Part shown: positions 33,351-47,907 of the stretch, piece by piece
Position numbering within the stretch: the first letter of the stretch is position 1
Layout: each line of letters opens with the position of its first letter
Source: Ephemerocybe angulata
Lineage: Eukaryota > Basidiomycota > Agaricomycetes > Agaricales > Psathyrellaceae
NCBI GenBank assembly: GCA_013368325.1
Contig: JAACJK010000001.1
Location: forward strand, 620,001-684,000
DNA: 64,000 bases
Direction of reading: 5' to 3'
Made by a program: the position numbers and the translations under genes
Notes under the pieces: generated by a model
The model's input: only the letters and a program-made list of their open reading frames with translations
What the model was told of the DNA's origin: nothing
Databases searched by the model: none

Positions 33351-34645
33351 ATGAGCAATTCATATCATGAATACGGGTACCCTCAAAGAGAGCGTGTGGC
33401 GATTCCCGTCCCTAAGCCTATCCGCGCGGAAAATGGTGGTTCCTTCAGTTCGGCGACGCCTGTAGGCCATGGACTTGCCTGCCCGGTCAGCAAAGCGTAC
33501 GCTTCAACATCGCCCTCAGGTTCTGGCTGTCCGATGTCCTCCCACTCCACATCCCCTTCACGCCGCATGAACCGTGAATCGGCCATGTCAGTCTCTCCCT
33601 ACGGCCATACGCGAAACATCTCGGGCAACGACGACATCACCTGCCCCTTCCAGCTCCCCGACGTCTCTGCGGACAAGAACCCTCTGTACGAGGAGTACGA
33701 TGAGGACCTTATCTACACGGACCTTCGCGAGAGGGTCAGATATCTTCTTACGTTCGTGAACTTTACGGAGCGCGACGTGGAGGCTCTCAACGACTTCCAG
33801 CCCATCCTCCTGCCGATGGTTCCGGAACTGGTGGATAATGTGTACCACCAGCTCTTCAGGTTCGATGTGACGAAGAATATGTTTATGCCGAGGACGGGGG
33901 GTCATGAGGGGATGATGCTGTCGGATTTGCATCATCTGGCACTGGATGCTCCGCAGATCGAGACGAGGAAGAAAACGTTCTCGGTTTACATGCGAAAGTT
34001 AGTTACCTCGGATTACGATGATTTCGCAACATGGCAGTACTTTGGTATGTGGTGGCCTCCAATTTATCCCTTCGATTTGTTCACGCTCTACCAGATCACG
34101 TCGGGATCATGCATACGGGCCAGAACGAACTGAAGCATCGAAAACTCATGGGAAAGCCCCCACTCTTCGTCGATCTCATGCACCTCGCACTAACCCTAGG
34201 TTCGTGTTCATGCTCAAACTACTCCTTTCGCATCCTAACCCTTCGCATCTAAACTTTAGCATGGACACTCGACGTCCTCACCCCCGTCATCCTCTCCTAC
34301 ACCGAATACCCCCTCTCGCGCCGCATCGACATCATGCGCGCCTTCCAAAAAGTTACCTGGATCCAAAACGACCTCTTCACACGGCACTACGCCGTGCGGA
34401 GCACAGAGGTCGCAGGGCTAAACCAGATTCGACAGCAGCACGACCTGAGCAGCTCGGAGAACGTCGCGTCGCTCGCGAATCGAAATTCGGGGTTCTACCC
34501 TACCTCTACGGTGAATAGCGCGGGATCTGGGAGCTCTTTTGGGAACACGAATGCAGAGGTTTTCAATATGACCTTTCCGGTAGAGTCGAACCACAAGGAC
34601 GAGGAGAAAAAGCAGAGCAAGCGGGGCAATTGGTATCGGTTCTGA
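33351..34645 (+). CDS. Protoglobin-type globin-sensor protein
   Basis: The start is ATG 33351. Introns are 34045-34094 and 34200-34259. The first 110 residues are Ser/Pro-rich and contain Cys-Pro pairs (GLACPVSK, SGCPMSS, ITCPFQLPD). The globin part begins near residue 125 with LRERVRYLLTFVNFTERDVEAL and continues PMVPELVDNVYHQLFRFDVT and FATWQYFDHVGIMHTGQN, where the His after the intron is the likely proximal heme ligand. The remainder (AWTLDVLTPVILSYTEYPLSR, then FQKVTWIQNDLFTRHY) matches the last helices of the protoglobin / globin-coupled-sensor family. No kinase or cyclase output domain follows; the tail is Ser/Asn-rich. It likely binds O2 or another diatomic gas in the cytosol. Confidence 0.8.
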
Positions 34646-35048
34646 TACGTGATTCGGACGATGCACCTGGGACTGTGGAACTGAGTTCAACCCATCTATT
34701 ATATGTATCCTTAATTATTACCTCTTTCTAAGTATTATATCATGTCAAATAATCTCGTCCTGGACCCAACTGGACCTAGTGTCTTCCGATGACTGAGGAG
34801 GCGCCTGCGAGGTGAGACTTGGGTGACTTGGGTGAGACCTTAGACTGTTGAGACTCAGAAAACACTGGAAAATGCCTGGCGAAGTATACTTCCTTCTTAC
34901 TACCCGCCACATTGTCCAGTGCCAAACTAGGTGCGATTCTGATTCTGAGAGCTGATTCATTTACCTGTTGACAACCTTTGCAAATTTATCAGTGTACGCT
35001 TGGAGGAAGAACGTCAGCCCTGTTCCCTTTTCTTCCTGAAACTCAGAG
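34646..35048. other. Intergenic region
   Basis: The 403 bp between globin stop and F-box start show no gene. Confidence 0.5.
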
Positions 35049-36722
35049 ATGTCTTCGCCCTCATGCAATCTACTCGAGGCACAGGAACTCAGGGCTGAGA
35101 TTTTGGACCGGCTTGTAGTTCTGGACGAAAACGAAGAAACTCGGGCACTGAAGTCCCGTTACAACACTCTGGCTCCCACCACCCATGTTCCAACTGAAGT
35201 TCTGTCGCATATATTCCTATTTCTGCGAGACGAGCTCGCTGGGTCGGACTCAACGGATTCTTTGCCCGAATCTTGGACCCGAATCACACGCGTGTGTTGC
35301 CATTGGAGGGAGGTGGCGTTGGGATGCCCTGCTCTTTGGGCAGATCTGCGGTTCTCACATCCTGGCCTCACTCGGGCCATGATTCAGCGGTCGAGCAACT
35401 TCCCGCTCACCATCATATTCGACGAACGGAGCAGCAAAGGGATGTCCCTAGACCTTTGCGATGCATTGTCCGAAGCCCATCGTCTCCAGAGTGTGCAACT
35501 TCGGTTCCAAAGTTCAAGCCCACAGTTTTACTTCAAGGGGTGGCATGGAGAAACACCACTCCTCAAGGATCTCTCTGTTGAAGCAGTGCCAAATACTCTA
35601 CCTAAGTACTGGCCCTTCGAGCACAGTCCAAAAGACATCCCCTCACTGAGGAGCTTGAGCGTGTCTCGATGCTATGTACCATGGAGCGCCCTTCCGTTGG
35701 GACCAAACTTGACGAGCCTAAAATTGTCTCAGAATTTTTACAGAGCCGGAGAGGCTTCCCGTCCGTGGAAGTGGGACTTTGTTGCTACTCTACGCAATAT
35801 GGTGAATATTCAAGATCTTCATCTCGACTGGCGAAGCATCCCCAAAGGCCTCCTCCACTCCGACTATCCCATGGTACTCTTCCCCGCGCTTCGAACTTTG
35901 ACGCTGGCCGACGATATATCCGTTATTTCCGGCTTCCTCTCGGTGTTCAGGATCCCAGAGGACGCATGTGTCAATATCTCCTGCTATAAGGTTCTTGAGG
36001 ATGGGACCAATGGGCAGGATCCCACCTCCGTCAACCTCTTCCTCCTCAAGCTTCGCGAAGCTTGGCCCAAACTACAGATGGGCGTACAATCGCTCCACCT
36101 TGCCAAACGGTGGACACCAATGACCACAGGTATTCGTTTGACGATTGAACTCGACGAAGACGAGACCCTCACAACCGCCGGCATTGAAGCGTCGATGGTC
36201 AATCTGGATGAATACGGGCGTGGCAAAGTTGGCGGTCTACAACTCGAGTTCGGCAATAGATGCTGCAACCTGAAACAATTAATTGGGTCCTTTACACAGC
36301 ATGCAGATCTTTCCCCCCTTCAGCACCTGCGTGTCGATGGTCTCGATACGGACCATGATACGTGGGAGGTGTTCTCCAGGCTCCAGACGTTGAGGACTGT
36401 AACGTTGGCCTGTACCGCCGGGGACTCGAGTAGGAGACCTGTTGACATCACTGGATTTGTTTCCGCCTTGCTAGGAAGCCAAGACACCCAGCCGAACAGC
36501 GGAACGGAGAGCACACAAGACTGCCCACCTCCTTTCCCTGCTCTTGAAGTGCTAGAATTTAATAGCCTTGACATCAAGAACAGGAGTACTAGTCCGTTTG
36601 CACCTTGCCTTCTTAAAGCATTGGCTTCGCGACAGGGTGTCACACCCTTCAAGAGACTGGAGATAGATCAATGCACGATGGACATGGAGGACAGAGATCG
36701 CTTCTTGGATTATGACAATTGA
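35049..36722 (+). CDS. F-box-like domain protein
   Basis: This is a single-exon gene of 557 codons from ATG 35049. A short N-terminal helix (LLEAQELRAEILDRLVVLDENEETRALKSR, a coiled coil) precedes the F-box at about residues 45-95 (HVPTEVLSHIFLFLRDEL, then WTRITRVCCHWREVALGCPALWADL). The remainder has leucine-rich repeat-like units (PSLRSLSVSRCYV, PNLTSLKLSQNFY). This layout of coiled coil, F-box-like and degenerate LRR is one of the largest lineage-specific families of mushroom fungi. It presumably recruits targets to a Skp1-cullin ligase; targets are unknown. The gene is intact, unlike its relatives in the transposon-rich left part of the window. Confidence 0.85.
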   Translation: MSSPSCNLLEAQELRAEILDRLVVLDENEETRALKSRYNTLAPTTHVPTEVLSHIFLFLRDELAGSDSTDSLPESWTRITRVCCHWREVALGCPALWADLRFSHPGLTRAMIQRSSNFPLTIIFDERSSKGMSLDLCDALSEAHRLQSVQLRFQSSSPQFYFKGWHGETPLLKDLSVEAVPNTLPKYWPFEHSPKDIPSLRSLSVSRCYVPWSALPLGPNLTSLKLSQNFYRAGEASRPWKWDFVATLRNMVNIQDLHLDWRSIPKGLLHSDYPMVLFPALRTLTLADDISVISGFLSVFRIPEDACVNISCYKVLEDGTNGQDPTSVNLFLLKLREAWPKLQMGVQSLHLAKRWTPMTTGIRLTIELDEDETLTTAGIEASMVNLDEYGRGKVGGLQLEFGNRCCNLKQLIGSFTQHADLSPLQHLRVDGLDTDHDTWEVFSRLQTLRTVTLACTAGDSSRRPVDITGFVSALLGSQDTQPNSGTESTQDCPPPFPALEVLEFNSLDIKNRSTSPFAPCLLKALASRQGVTPFKRLEIDQCTMDMEDRDRFLDYDN

Positions 36723-37341
36723 GTAGATGGATGTCTCATGGTCAGGAGGGAAATGCGGGCCTGTAATCGATTCAGGTGTTTAGCAAGGAGTAACAAATGG
36801 GATATCTTGGACCTTGGTCTAAACGACTCTGGCTCGAGTAACATCGAGAGCTGTTTCATGCCTGTGAGACCTCCTCGACGCAGCTTTTCCATCGTAACTG
36901 GCTTTCCTTCTGCCTTCAACACCCAAGAGGTTATATGCACCAACATATCCTGTCTCAAGGTCGAGATAGCACAGGACCTGGAGCGGAAACAGCGGGCCAA
37001 GTTTGACCTCGTCATGGCAGCCGCCTCCAGCCTTGAAGTCCCCGAAGTCAAACAGGAGTCTGGGTCTAAGCAAAGCGAAGTCCACTTGGGACTATTGAAA
37101 GGGCATCTCGGACGGAAATGGGTCCACGCAGAGTTTACGCTGTTCCTGAAAGTTCAAAGCAGTGAGTTTGTTGAGGACGAAGATTGAGCCTTACTTAAGG
37201 AGAAGGAAGACGGTAGGTGCGCAGGCGCCTGCAAGCGCGTCAGACGCGTCCATCAGCGCGTTCGCTCCTTGATCCCATACCACCACCACCATCCTTTCCA
37301 AACTCCCCTTTCTCGCGCATATCGGGACTCTCATCCCAACC
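36723..37341. other. Intergenic region with a doubtful small ORF
   Basis: A 149-codon plus-strand frame from ATG 36738 to 37187 (MVRREMRACNRF...QSSEFVEDED) has no recognisable domain and no splice support. It starts 15 bp after the F-box stop and could be a 3' untranslated region. The last 100 bp are C-rich promoter-like sequence for the next gene. Confidence 0.35.
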
Positions 37342-39174
37342 ATGAGTGCCAGAACCCCATTCTTCCCCAGCGGCGGCAGCGCCAGGCCTCCCACAAGGAA
37401 CGCGACTCAGACGACGGCCGACGCGACTCAGGCCGATGCGACCTCGACAGGCCAAGGCGGCGCGGGCCCGCAGAACGTCGTCGCTGCTTTCCAGGCGGAT
37501 CTCTCCAACCCTCTTCACTCAGCTCAGAAACAAGGCTCGAAGAACGGCGGCGCTGACGCGTTAGGACCTGTACCTGGTGCGGACGCTCCCAGGAAAAACG
37601 GTCTAGCGGCTCTCAACGCGAAGAAGAAAGGCTCGAAGGGTCCTCTGGCTGGTGGATTCGGAAGCGGATTCGGCGGGAGCTCGGGAGGCGAGGGCCTCAA
37701 CGACATGCCCCCTCCTCGACCTGGCACCGCAGACCCTCAAGGTCGGCTGCGGCACTCTGGATCTGGCTCCTTTGGCATTGGCGGAAGGCACGGGAATAGC
37801 GGCTCTGGAAACGGATTTACGACCTCCTTTGGATCTCACCGCGCTCAGCGCGAGGGCACGAATGCTGGGCCTAAGATCATGGCTCCTGTGCCTATGCAGG
37901 CGCCTTCGTCTCTCTTGTCAGGACGGAATATCGACCTGGACGTGGCTTACTCTGGGTTCAAGGCGCCTGCACTGCGTGGAATGGGCCAAAATGGCGCTGC
38001 TGGGCATCGATCTGCGGCCTCTGAAGCGCATATATCCGCCGAAAATCGCCAGCTCGACGAATTGGACCAACTGGATCTGAACGAGCAGCAGTCTATCCAA
38101 TCCTCGTCTTTCGCTTCTGGCTTGGACACTTCCGGTACCTCTTCCGCGACGCTCGCAGAGCAACACGACGTATCTTTTGGCGATATGGCTCTTCCTAAAG
38201 ACTCTTCAGCTAGTGGCGATTACGACCATTTCCTTGCCGGGATGGACACAGGCCCGAGGCGTGTCATCATTGATCTGGATTCGGAGAACCGAGGCGGGCA
38301 GGTCGCTGGACATAGCCAACAAGACTTCGGTATTCCTGGACACAACATTAATGGCGAAGGACGCGTCTTCCAGCAGCAAGGAGGTCGCCAGCAGGCTGGG
38401 AGGAAGAGGAACCGCGATAGCGTTGAGGCCAGCGAAAGTCCGTATGAGATGCCCAATGCGAAGCGGTTGAAAGTGGCGAACGTGGCGGGCGATGGAAGGC
38501 GCGGGGGTTCTCATGAGGTTGGTCTTCATGGCTGGTAGAATCGCCAGCGACACTATCTGACCTTTCGTCGTGAATATAGGTGGAACCGAACTATGCTCCG
38601 CATCAGGAGCATGGTCGACGCTCTGTGCAGCCACAGCGAGCTGGCACATCTTATCAGCCGCCCCGTCCTCAGTCGCCGCAGCAGAGGCCTTTGGATAAGC
38701 TGTTCGGGGTTGACTTTGACGAGTTGATAAAGAAGAACATGCCGGCCTATGAGCAGAACGTGCAGAAGTGGAACGACGGCACCTTGAATGAGTGGCTAGC
38801 CGGCTCGGATGGTGAGGCAATTGGTTCGCTACTCGTCCTTCGTAACGCTAACTGCGCGCCACCGCTAGAAATGACGACCAAGTTCTCGGATGTGCTTGAC
38901 TTCGTGCGTTCCTTCTCGTTATGACATACGCATAACATGCTAACTCTCTGACATCTTCTCTAGGCCAAAGGACATATGATGTATGAAATCGAAAGCGCCC
39001 CTCCCCCGATTGGGTTTACTGACAAATTACGTCTTCTCTAGGAAACAAATCCAGTTCTATACCAAGCTGCAGACTAAGCTCGACAACTACAGCGAGGTTC
39101 TGGAAGACCGAAAGGAGTGGCTCCACGAAGCAACTGAAAAGGTTCTTGTCGAGGGCAAGAGTGTTCTGAAGTAA
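37342..39174 (+). CDS. ECM11-like domain protein
   Basis: The start is ATG 37342. Introns are 38518-38579, 38812-38868, 38904-38963 and 38981-39041; the last two enclose a 17-nt exon. The N-terminal 390 residues are Gly/Ser/Gln-rich and probably disordered, with a basic patch (GRKRNRD, NAKRLKV) that could be a nuclear localisation signal. The last 110 residues form a conserved helical domain: LDKLFGVDFDELIKKNMPAY, then KWNDGTLNEWLAGSDEMTTK and FYTKLQTKLDNYSEVLEDRK. This resembles the C-terminal domain of extracellular mutant protein 11, which in yeast is a SUMO-modified component of the synaptonemal complex central element. The match is from memory of the family pattern, so a meiotic role is a suggestion. 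Confidence 0.55.
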
Positions 39175-39502
39175 ATGCTTCGTTCTCGGAAGGCTTGTTT
39201 CGTACAGTGCGCTCTACGATTCTCGGACTACGGCTATGGACTATATTCTCGTGCTCTCGCTCTCGCTCTTCCTGCTTTCGTGTCTATGCTTTCTGCTTCG
39301 CTCTTCAGATCTCTAGATGATTCACTTTCCGTTATATGAAATACTTCGGCGTACTCTTAGGCTGGCATCCTCTCCTCGCTCTGTCTATCGTAAATCATAT
39401 TACAACTCTAATCCGGCCAAAAAACCTCCCCAGTCATCACGCATTAATCGTAATCAGGTGCACTACTATTCTACGGTGAAAGTCCAATATGCCTCCATGG
39501 AA

Positions 39503-42045
39503 CTATAAACCCTCTAGTGCGGCATTACAAGATATACTAAAGGCGGAAGACACTTCAGTACTTGGGATACAAGCTGGAGGAAGCCGCGAACTCACGATAA
39601 ACTCGTCGTTCTGAAGATCAGTCAAGTCCTCGAACGCATTGCGACCAATCGTATGGCGCTGCCCATCCTTCTCCTCCACATGGTCAGGGCTGGTCATCGA
39701 GTAGTCGATGATCATAGCATCTACGTATACATCCATCCGGCAAGTTGTCAGTACCGGTACCTTTGGCGCGCTCAGAAAAAATGGTTTGGGGCTAACCTTT
39801 CCCTGCCTTGACACGGCGCACTTCGTTCTTCTTGTTCAGGTGGAAGAGGTAGGCGGCAGTGAGGATCACGATGGCGGCTGCGCCGCTGTAGCAGATGATG
39901 CAGGCGAGAATGCCGGAGTGGTAGTACGGCCCGTCTTTGGGCTCGAATAGGAGAGGACCGACCTGTAGTGGCAGCAGTGCACTGGTTAAGCGGGTGCTAG
40001 CGCTTCTATGGGTGCGAAAGAACGTACGATGCCTCCTGTGTACGAGCCCATGATCGTCATGGCTGTCGTCTGTTAGGATTCAAGGAGGTCAGTGGCTGGG
40101 GTTGGAAGGGGGCTTGGGGTGTGCGTACGGATGATTTCTTGGTGTGTCCGGCGGTGTTGATGGCTTGCCAGCCGAGCAGGGCGGGTGTTACGGCGGATGA
40201 GCAGGCGAGGAGATAGTATGCGACGAGGAGGGCGGCTTGGTGTTCCTTGTCCCTTCCTGTGGTATAGAGAATGACTGCGTGGACAGAAAGTTGTTGATAC
40301 TTTGCTGCTGAAGGGAGTAAAGGGGGACGAGGACTAACCCATTCCGATAAGACAGGGGATGAGGAAGACGATTACGAGGGGAGACTTGTACTGTGTTTTG
40401 GTTGAGAGCCACTGCATGAATCGCAGAGTGAGGAAGGCGGTCAAGTCAAGGTTGTAAGAGGGCGACGCACGTAAGATAGTGCCATCGCGATGATCTGCAA
40501 CGCTCCGTAGGGCACAAGGAAAAGCATCGTATCATACCTGTCATATATATGTTAGCATACGGCGCTGCAAACTCAGTCAGCGCGGACTGTGACGGCATTC
40601 ACCCATCGTATCCAAACCCTCGAACGATCAAGGGCCCGAAGATATTGATAGCTGCTCCGGGAATGGCAGTGAGGAGCAGCAGGCTCAACCAGCACCAACT
40701 CTTCAGATCCAACAAGGTCTCGAGAACTTGTTTGAACTTGAAAATCTTTGTTTCCACTCCTTGCTGGTTCGCCCGAAGCCGCTATGAACGTTTTGTGAGC
40801 AGAGTGACATGGGACATAATGGCGTGAAGACCGCACTTCGACTGCGATGATCTTCTCTTCCGCCGTCAAGAATTTGCTCTTAACAGGGTTAGTGGGGAAG
40901 ACGAAAAAGCTGTGAACGTCTCGTCAGGACTGAACGATGATGTGTGTTGAGCCGTTGTAGGTGTCTTACCTTGCGACACCGCAGAGAGTGGTGAGGGTAC
41001 CGAGGAGAATGAAGACAATTTGGTAGTGGCGCAGGGGGCCCTTGGTGATGTGTCCGAAGGCGTACATGATCAGGCTTCCGACGATATTGACCCATCCGAC
41101 GTTTGAAAACCAGACTATAGGATTCAAGGGGTGAGTCGAAGTGTTGGTTTTTACGAACCGTATGTAGACTGACTGGTTAGCCTGAGACCCTGTTCCTGGC
41201 GCTTGTAGAACATTTGGCCAATGAGGATGAAGGCGGCCTGGGTCGAAGTCTCGAAGCCTCCAAGCTTATTTACAAGCCTCAGTTCAAAGACGATACATCA
41301 CTCTAGGTTGCCAGGAAATAAGACGTACGAAGAACCTGGAAACTAGCAGTCCTACAAAGTTTTGAGCGGCGGCCATGCACGCCAGGGTTGCGCCCCAGCA
41401 TATTACGAGGATCGGAATGTATATTGAGACGTCGAACCTTACGAGGAGGTATGCAGAGAGGGGCTGGAGCAGCAGTTGTGCCACGCTAATGGAAGGGCTT
41501 TAGGGGTCGATTGGAAGGGAAGGTGTGATACGCACGGTGCAATCGAGCCGATTAAGGAATACTGCTTGTCCTCGAGGTGAGCATCGCGGACGATACCAAA
41601 GACCGACGTCAAGGCAAGGATCTGCTTGTCCATAACTGAGGAACTGTGAGTATCTCGGTCAGGAGGTGAGGGATCGGTGAGCCGTACACTGTAAGAAATA
41701 AATGATAAACAGAACAGGCATGACACTGGTGGCTCATTGGAGTCAGAATTCGAACACGAGACGCTATAGAGCTGATGCTTACTGGCGATCGATTTTGCGG
41801 AGAACGCGCTTGTTCTCCTCTGGTGTAACATGCCGTATCTTATCTGATAGGATATTTAATGCGTCGTCTCCTTTACCGCTGGGAGTCCTAGCGGTGGTGG
41901 GCCTGGTGGCAAGAATGGCTTCAGACTTTTCGGGGTCGCGACTGTCGTTTCCCACCGCCGGAGTGGCCATGGCTTCTAGGTTGGGGGCTTCTTCTACACC
42001 ATGATTGGATCTCGTGAGTGCAGGGGGCATACTCGAGGATGCCAT
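39503..42045 (-). CDS. MFS transporter, allantoate permease / anion:cation symporter type
   Basis: ATG 42045 opens a cytosolic N-terminus ending VLRKIDR. After an intron (donor at 41782) comes VMPVLFIIYFLQ, then another intron and FMDKQILALTSVFGI, the hallmark first transmembrane helix and loop of the Dal5-type ACS family. Further exons encode VAQLLLQPLSAYLLVRFDVS, WGATLACMAAAQNFVGLLVS and ETSTQAAFILIGQMFYKRQE. Later exons give ITKGPLRHYQIVFILLGTLT and LLLTAIPGAAINIFGPLIVR, and the last helices end HLNKKNEVR. At least nine short introns are needed. The C-terminal tail NAFEDLTDLQNDEF is typical; the stop is either at 39503 or, if a 35-nt GTGAGT...AAG intron is removed, at 39555-39557. The substrate could be allantoate, nicotinate, vitamin or other organic anions and cannot be told from sequence. 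Confidence 0.85.
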
Positions 42046-42827
42046 GGGTCAGATGCACTCTGAATCCTGAGGGAGGACAAGCGGTCTTATAACCGCAGTG
42101 AGGGGCCATACGACGTCACATACACCCTCCTCGGGAACTCCGGCGTAAATGGAGGGGATGATCTGCGAGCCAGATGCCAGTGGTAGTTGTCTGGCTTCCC
42201 ATTTAGATGGGGTGGCTTTGACGCTCAAACGCATCCTAACGGGAGGCTTCACCTTTCCAGCCGGGTTATAGAGAACCTCTGCTTTGCTTCTGAAGGCGAG
42301 GGAGATTTAAGCTTTATCTCGGAGATCGAATCGAGTATTGGCCTTACCATGTTTAGGGATTCATACTGAGTGCACTTACAAAAGCGTGAAGGGAAGGGCT
42401 GGTATAGTCAGCATGCGATGGCAGGCCATCTTGGCAAAGAAGTCGCGCTTCTTGGCTGGCCTCCTATAGCTAATGAAGGACGCAATTTAAACATGCTGCA
42501 AACTTTGGGACTTGTAAGCATACTAGGGAGTCTAAGGGAGAATGGTCAGAACGCTTACAGAAGCGCAAACCGACAAAGTATCCCAGCTACTCTGTTCAAC
42601 ACAGAAACCCAAGCGGATTACTAGTAACCGTACATCCGCCACTTTTTGCCACTTCAGCATTTCGGAGACTTCGCCCTTGTAAAATAGATCATGGTTGTCC
42701 AGGTCAAAGCAGGTCCACTCAGTTCAAATGGGGACCATAATGATATGCCATCAAATATTCCGACGAACGAAAATCGCGGGACAATTTTGCTTTCTACCTC
42801 CATCCTCCTTGCCTCCCTGTCTCCAGA
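42046..42827. other. Intergenic region between MFS and RIX7 genes
   Basis: About 780 bp without a supported gene. It contains the divergent promoters of the MFS transporter (minus) and RIX7 (plus). An open frame at 42370-42624 has no recognisable product. Confidence 0.5.
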
Positions 42828-45361
<2,534 letters not shown>

Positions 45362-45839
45362 TTTGGTGCTGCATATCTAATCGTTCTTCCCTCCGTTTGT
45401 CGAGGCTTTCCGAATACCAAATCATAGATCAGTTTTGTCATGACACTCCAGAAGAAGCATCGTTCTTGACAAGGCAGAACTCATCAGCAAGACGTCCCAA
45501 TCTATCCCAATGTTACTATGAAACGTGATATTGTATCTTCACACCGTCCTCATGGTGAGGTAGTTCCGGAGTGCCGCTGTTGAGTCTTTTAATCAACAGA
45601 CAACTGCGCCCTGACTCTTCTCCCCGTGTTATCTTTGGATCCTTGGATGAAGGCTCCATAAGTCCCAGGATTGTCAGGACGTAAGCTCCGGACTGAGCGA
45701 GAGATCTCTCGTATGGACGATAAACATGCTACTGTAATGCCACCAGAACTCCAGCTTTCTTACACTCATCTAACAGGTCTATGAAGACTGGAGATCTGAT
45801 CGTCTTCTCCCCTGCTAGTTGGCTGCGCCTACCTGCGTT
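45362..45839. other. Intergenic region
   Basis: No gene is seen between the RIX7 stop and the first exon of the DUF6533 gene. Confidence 0.5.
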
Positions 45840-47644
45840 ATGGATGCAGATTCGCTGGCGAGCTCGGTCAGAAATGCGAGGCTTGTCTCGGTAAGCCATC
45901 CAGACGAAGAGGTCGATAGACCCTTGCTCACTCCTCGGACCTCCTCTGTATAGTACTTCAATGGTATGTCTTACACTTGCCAAGTGGTCAAATTGAGTTG
46001 GTTATGGATCCAGGCTGATATGACTGGTGTCGTGTGTCTTAGTGGCAAGCGCCTGTATCATGGTGAGCCCATAGACGAGTTCGTTGCTGGGGTGGTCAAA
46101 ACTCACAACCTTCATAGGTCTACGATATCCTGATCACCTTCGACGAAGAGTACCGGTCAATATGGACAGGCCGCATGGGCATCACGAAGATTCTCTATCT
46201 CTTTGCCCGATACTCAACCATCTTCGAAGTCGGCGTCGTCCTATGGGGTACGTCGTACGAATGCACCTCTACCGCGATTCGCCCGGCTCACTCAGTGACG
46301 TCGAACTCTCACTCCATACTCCAGAGCAAGCTGTACCTGGAGACTGGTACCGGGGATGCAAAATCTCTTTTGATATCAACGTATGTCAGTACATGGTTCT
46401 ACATCCGCGGTATGTCCACCGGGCGCTGCCTTAATACCCGTCTACTTTCTATTCCAGGGCTATTCGTCATTGGGCTTGGATTCGGGGAAAGTGAGTGATA
46501 CTTCGATTCTGCTGCGTGGATAGCGGAAGACATCACGATGATGCTGACTGATGATGAACTTGGTTTCTCCCTTTGCATTGGCAGTGATCATGAGTATGCG
46601 GACGTGGGCCGTGTGGAAACGGAGCAAGAAACTCGGAATCTTCCTGCTCATATTTTGGCCTGTCTGCTGGATTGCGGGGTTCGTTATCGCTGGGCTTTTC
46701 GCCAAAACGGTGAAATGTGAGTAGTATCTCCGACGCGCTTATCTCAGGAAATTGGGCGCTTAAATGATTGTCGACTACTGCCTCCTTCTGACCTTTTAGT
46801 CGATCCGTCGCCTATGTCTCAATTCAAAGGGTGTTTCGTTACGGAAGCGAGCCCTATCTTGTTCATCGCGTTTGTCATTCTTTTGCTGTACGACACAGGT
46901 ACGTGATCGACGTCTGGCAATTGGTTCCTTCATTCACACAGACACCTTCAGTGAACTTGGTGCTGATTTCTATCCCGGCTTATAACTCATGTGAGGCCAA
47001 GACTGCGAAGCTCTACTCAACGCGCTGCTTGCTAATTTCTGCCCCGCCTCTTTGCCCAGACCGTCGTGGAGGCACGTCGCAGCTCGTTCGTTCCGTCTAC
47101 ACAGATGGTAAATATTGCATACATCCGGGGACACAGCCGTCCACCTGCATGCTTGCTAACCCCACGAACGTCAGGCATCGTCTACTATGTCTACCTTTTT
47201 GCTCTCTCTGCGCTCAACATCATCGTCATTGTCAAAATGCCGGTAAGACGCGCAAATAACGCAGTTCAATCCATCCAGTGATTCACCCTTCTGCCCCCCT
47301 CTAGACTGACCTCGTCACCCTGCTCTCCATGTATGTACCGTTTTATACTGGCAGCACCCCCGAAGCTAACTGGACACCTTTTGGCTATACATAGGATGGA
47401 ACGCGTGCTACACGCCGTGTTGACTTGCCGCGTCGTCCTTCACATGCACAATGTAGCCCGCCAAGGACACTTATTCAATAGTGAGGAGGGCGCACCTTCT
47501 TACCAACTGAGAAACGTTTCTGGTGGCAAGAATCCACCTGCAGTACCCTCGAAGTCAACGTACGAATCAACCCTAGATAGCAGCAGAGACTTGCCCAAAC
47601 CACAAACGCACTCGGGGGGCATGGAAATCATAGTATTGAAATGA
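45840..47644 (+). CDS. DUF6533-domain multi-pass membrane protein
   Basis: The start is ATG 45840 (MDADSLASSVRNARLVS). Exon 1 ends at 45890, a 10-nt exon at 45954-45963 encodes YFN, and a 20-nt exon at 46043-46062 completes VASACIM. The next exon continues VYDILITFDEEYRSIWTGRM and ITKILYLFARY, the DUF6533 signature. More hydrophobic segments follow in separate short exons (IMSMRTWAVWKRSKKLGIFL, PILFIAFVILLLYDT, GIVYYVYLFALSALNIIVIV). The hydrophilic C-terminus ends at 47644. The family is abundant in mushroom fungi, has about seven predicted transmembrane helices and no known function. At least eight introns occur in 1.8 kb, so exon-level calls in the middle are approximate. Confidence 0.8.
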
Positions 47645-47907
47645 CCTGGAACCGAGCGGACTCGAGAATCAATTTCATGATGTATAACATTGTACTAGTA
47701 GCATGTAGTAAAGAGTAAATGGACATTCTTTCATCGGTCCAAGGTGATTACAACGCGCTAACAATCCTACAAAATACAGTAGCGCTCAGAAGGCAGACTT
47801 TCCGAACATCCGAACCCCAACGTCTTAAAGGTGACACACCACCCAAACCATCCTTTTCCAGTTTTCCTTTCCAGGAATGCTGGGCTGCGCAAGATTGCGA
47901 CCGGTCC
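47645..47907. other. Convergent intergenic region
   Basis: The 263 bp between the converging DUF6533 and PPE1 genes show no gene. Confidence 0.5.

Noticed and set aside
38206..38820. Minus-strand 204-codon frame across the ECM11-like gene
   Set aside because: It spans an intron and two exons of the plus-strand gene and has no recognisable domain.
45729..45983. Minus-strand frame at the start of the DUF6533 gene
   Set aside because: The plus strand gives a continuous conserved N-terminus through micro-exons; the minus frame is its shadow.
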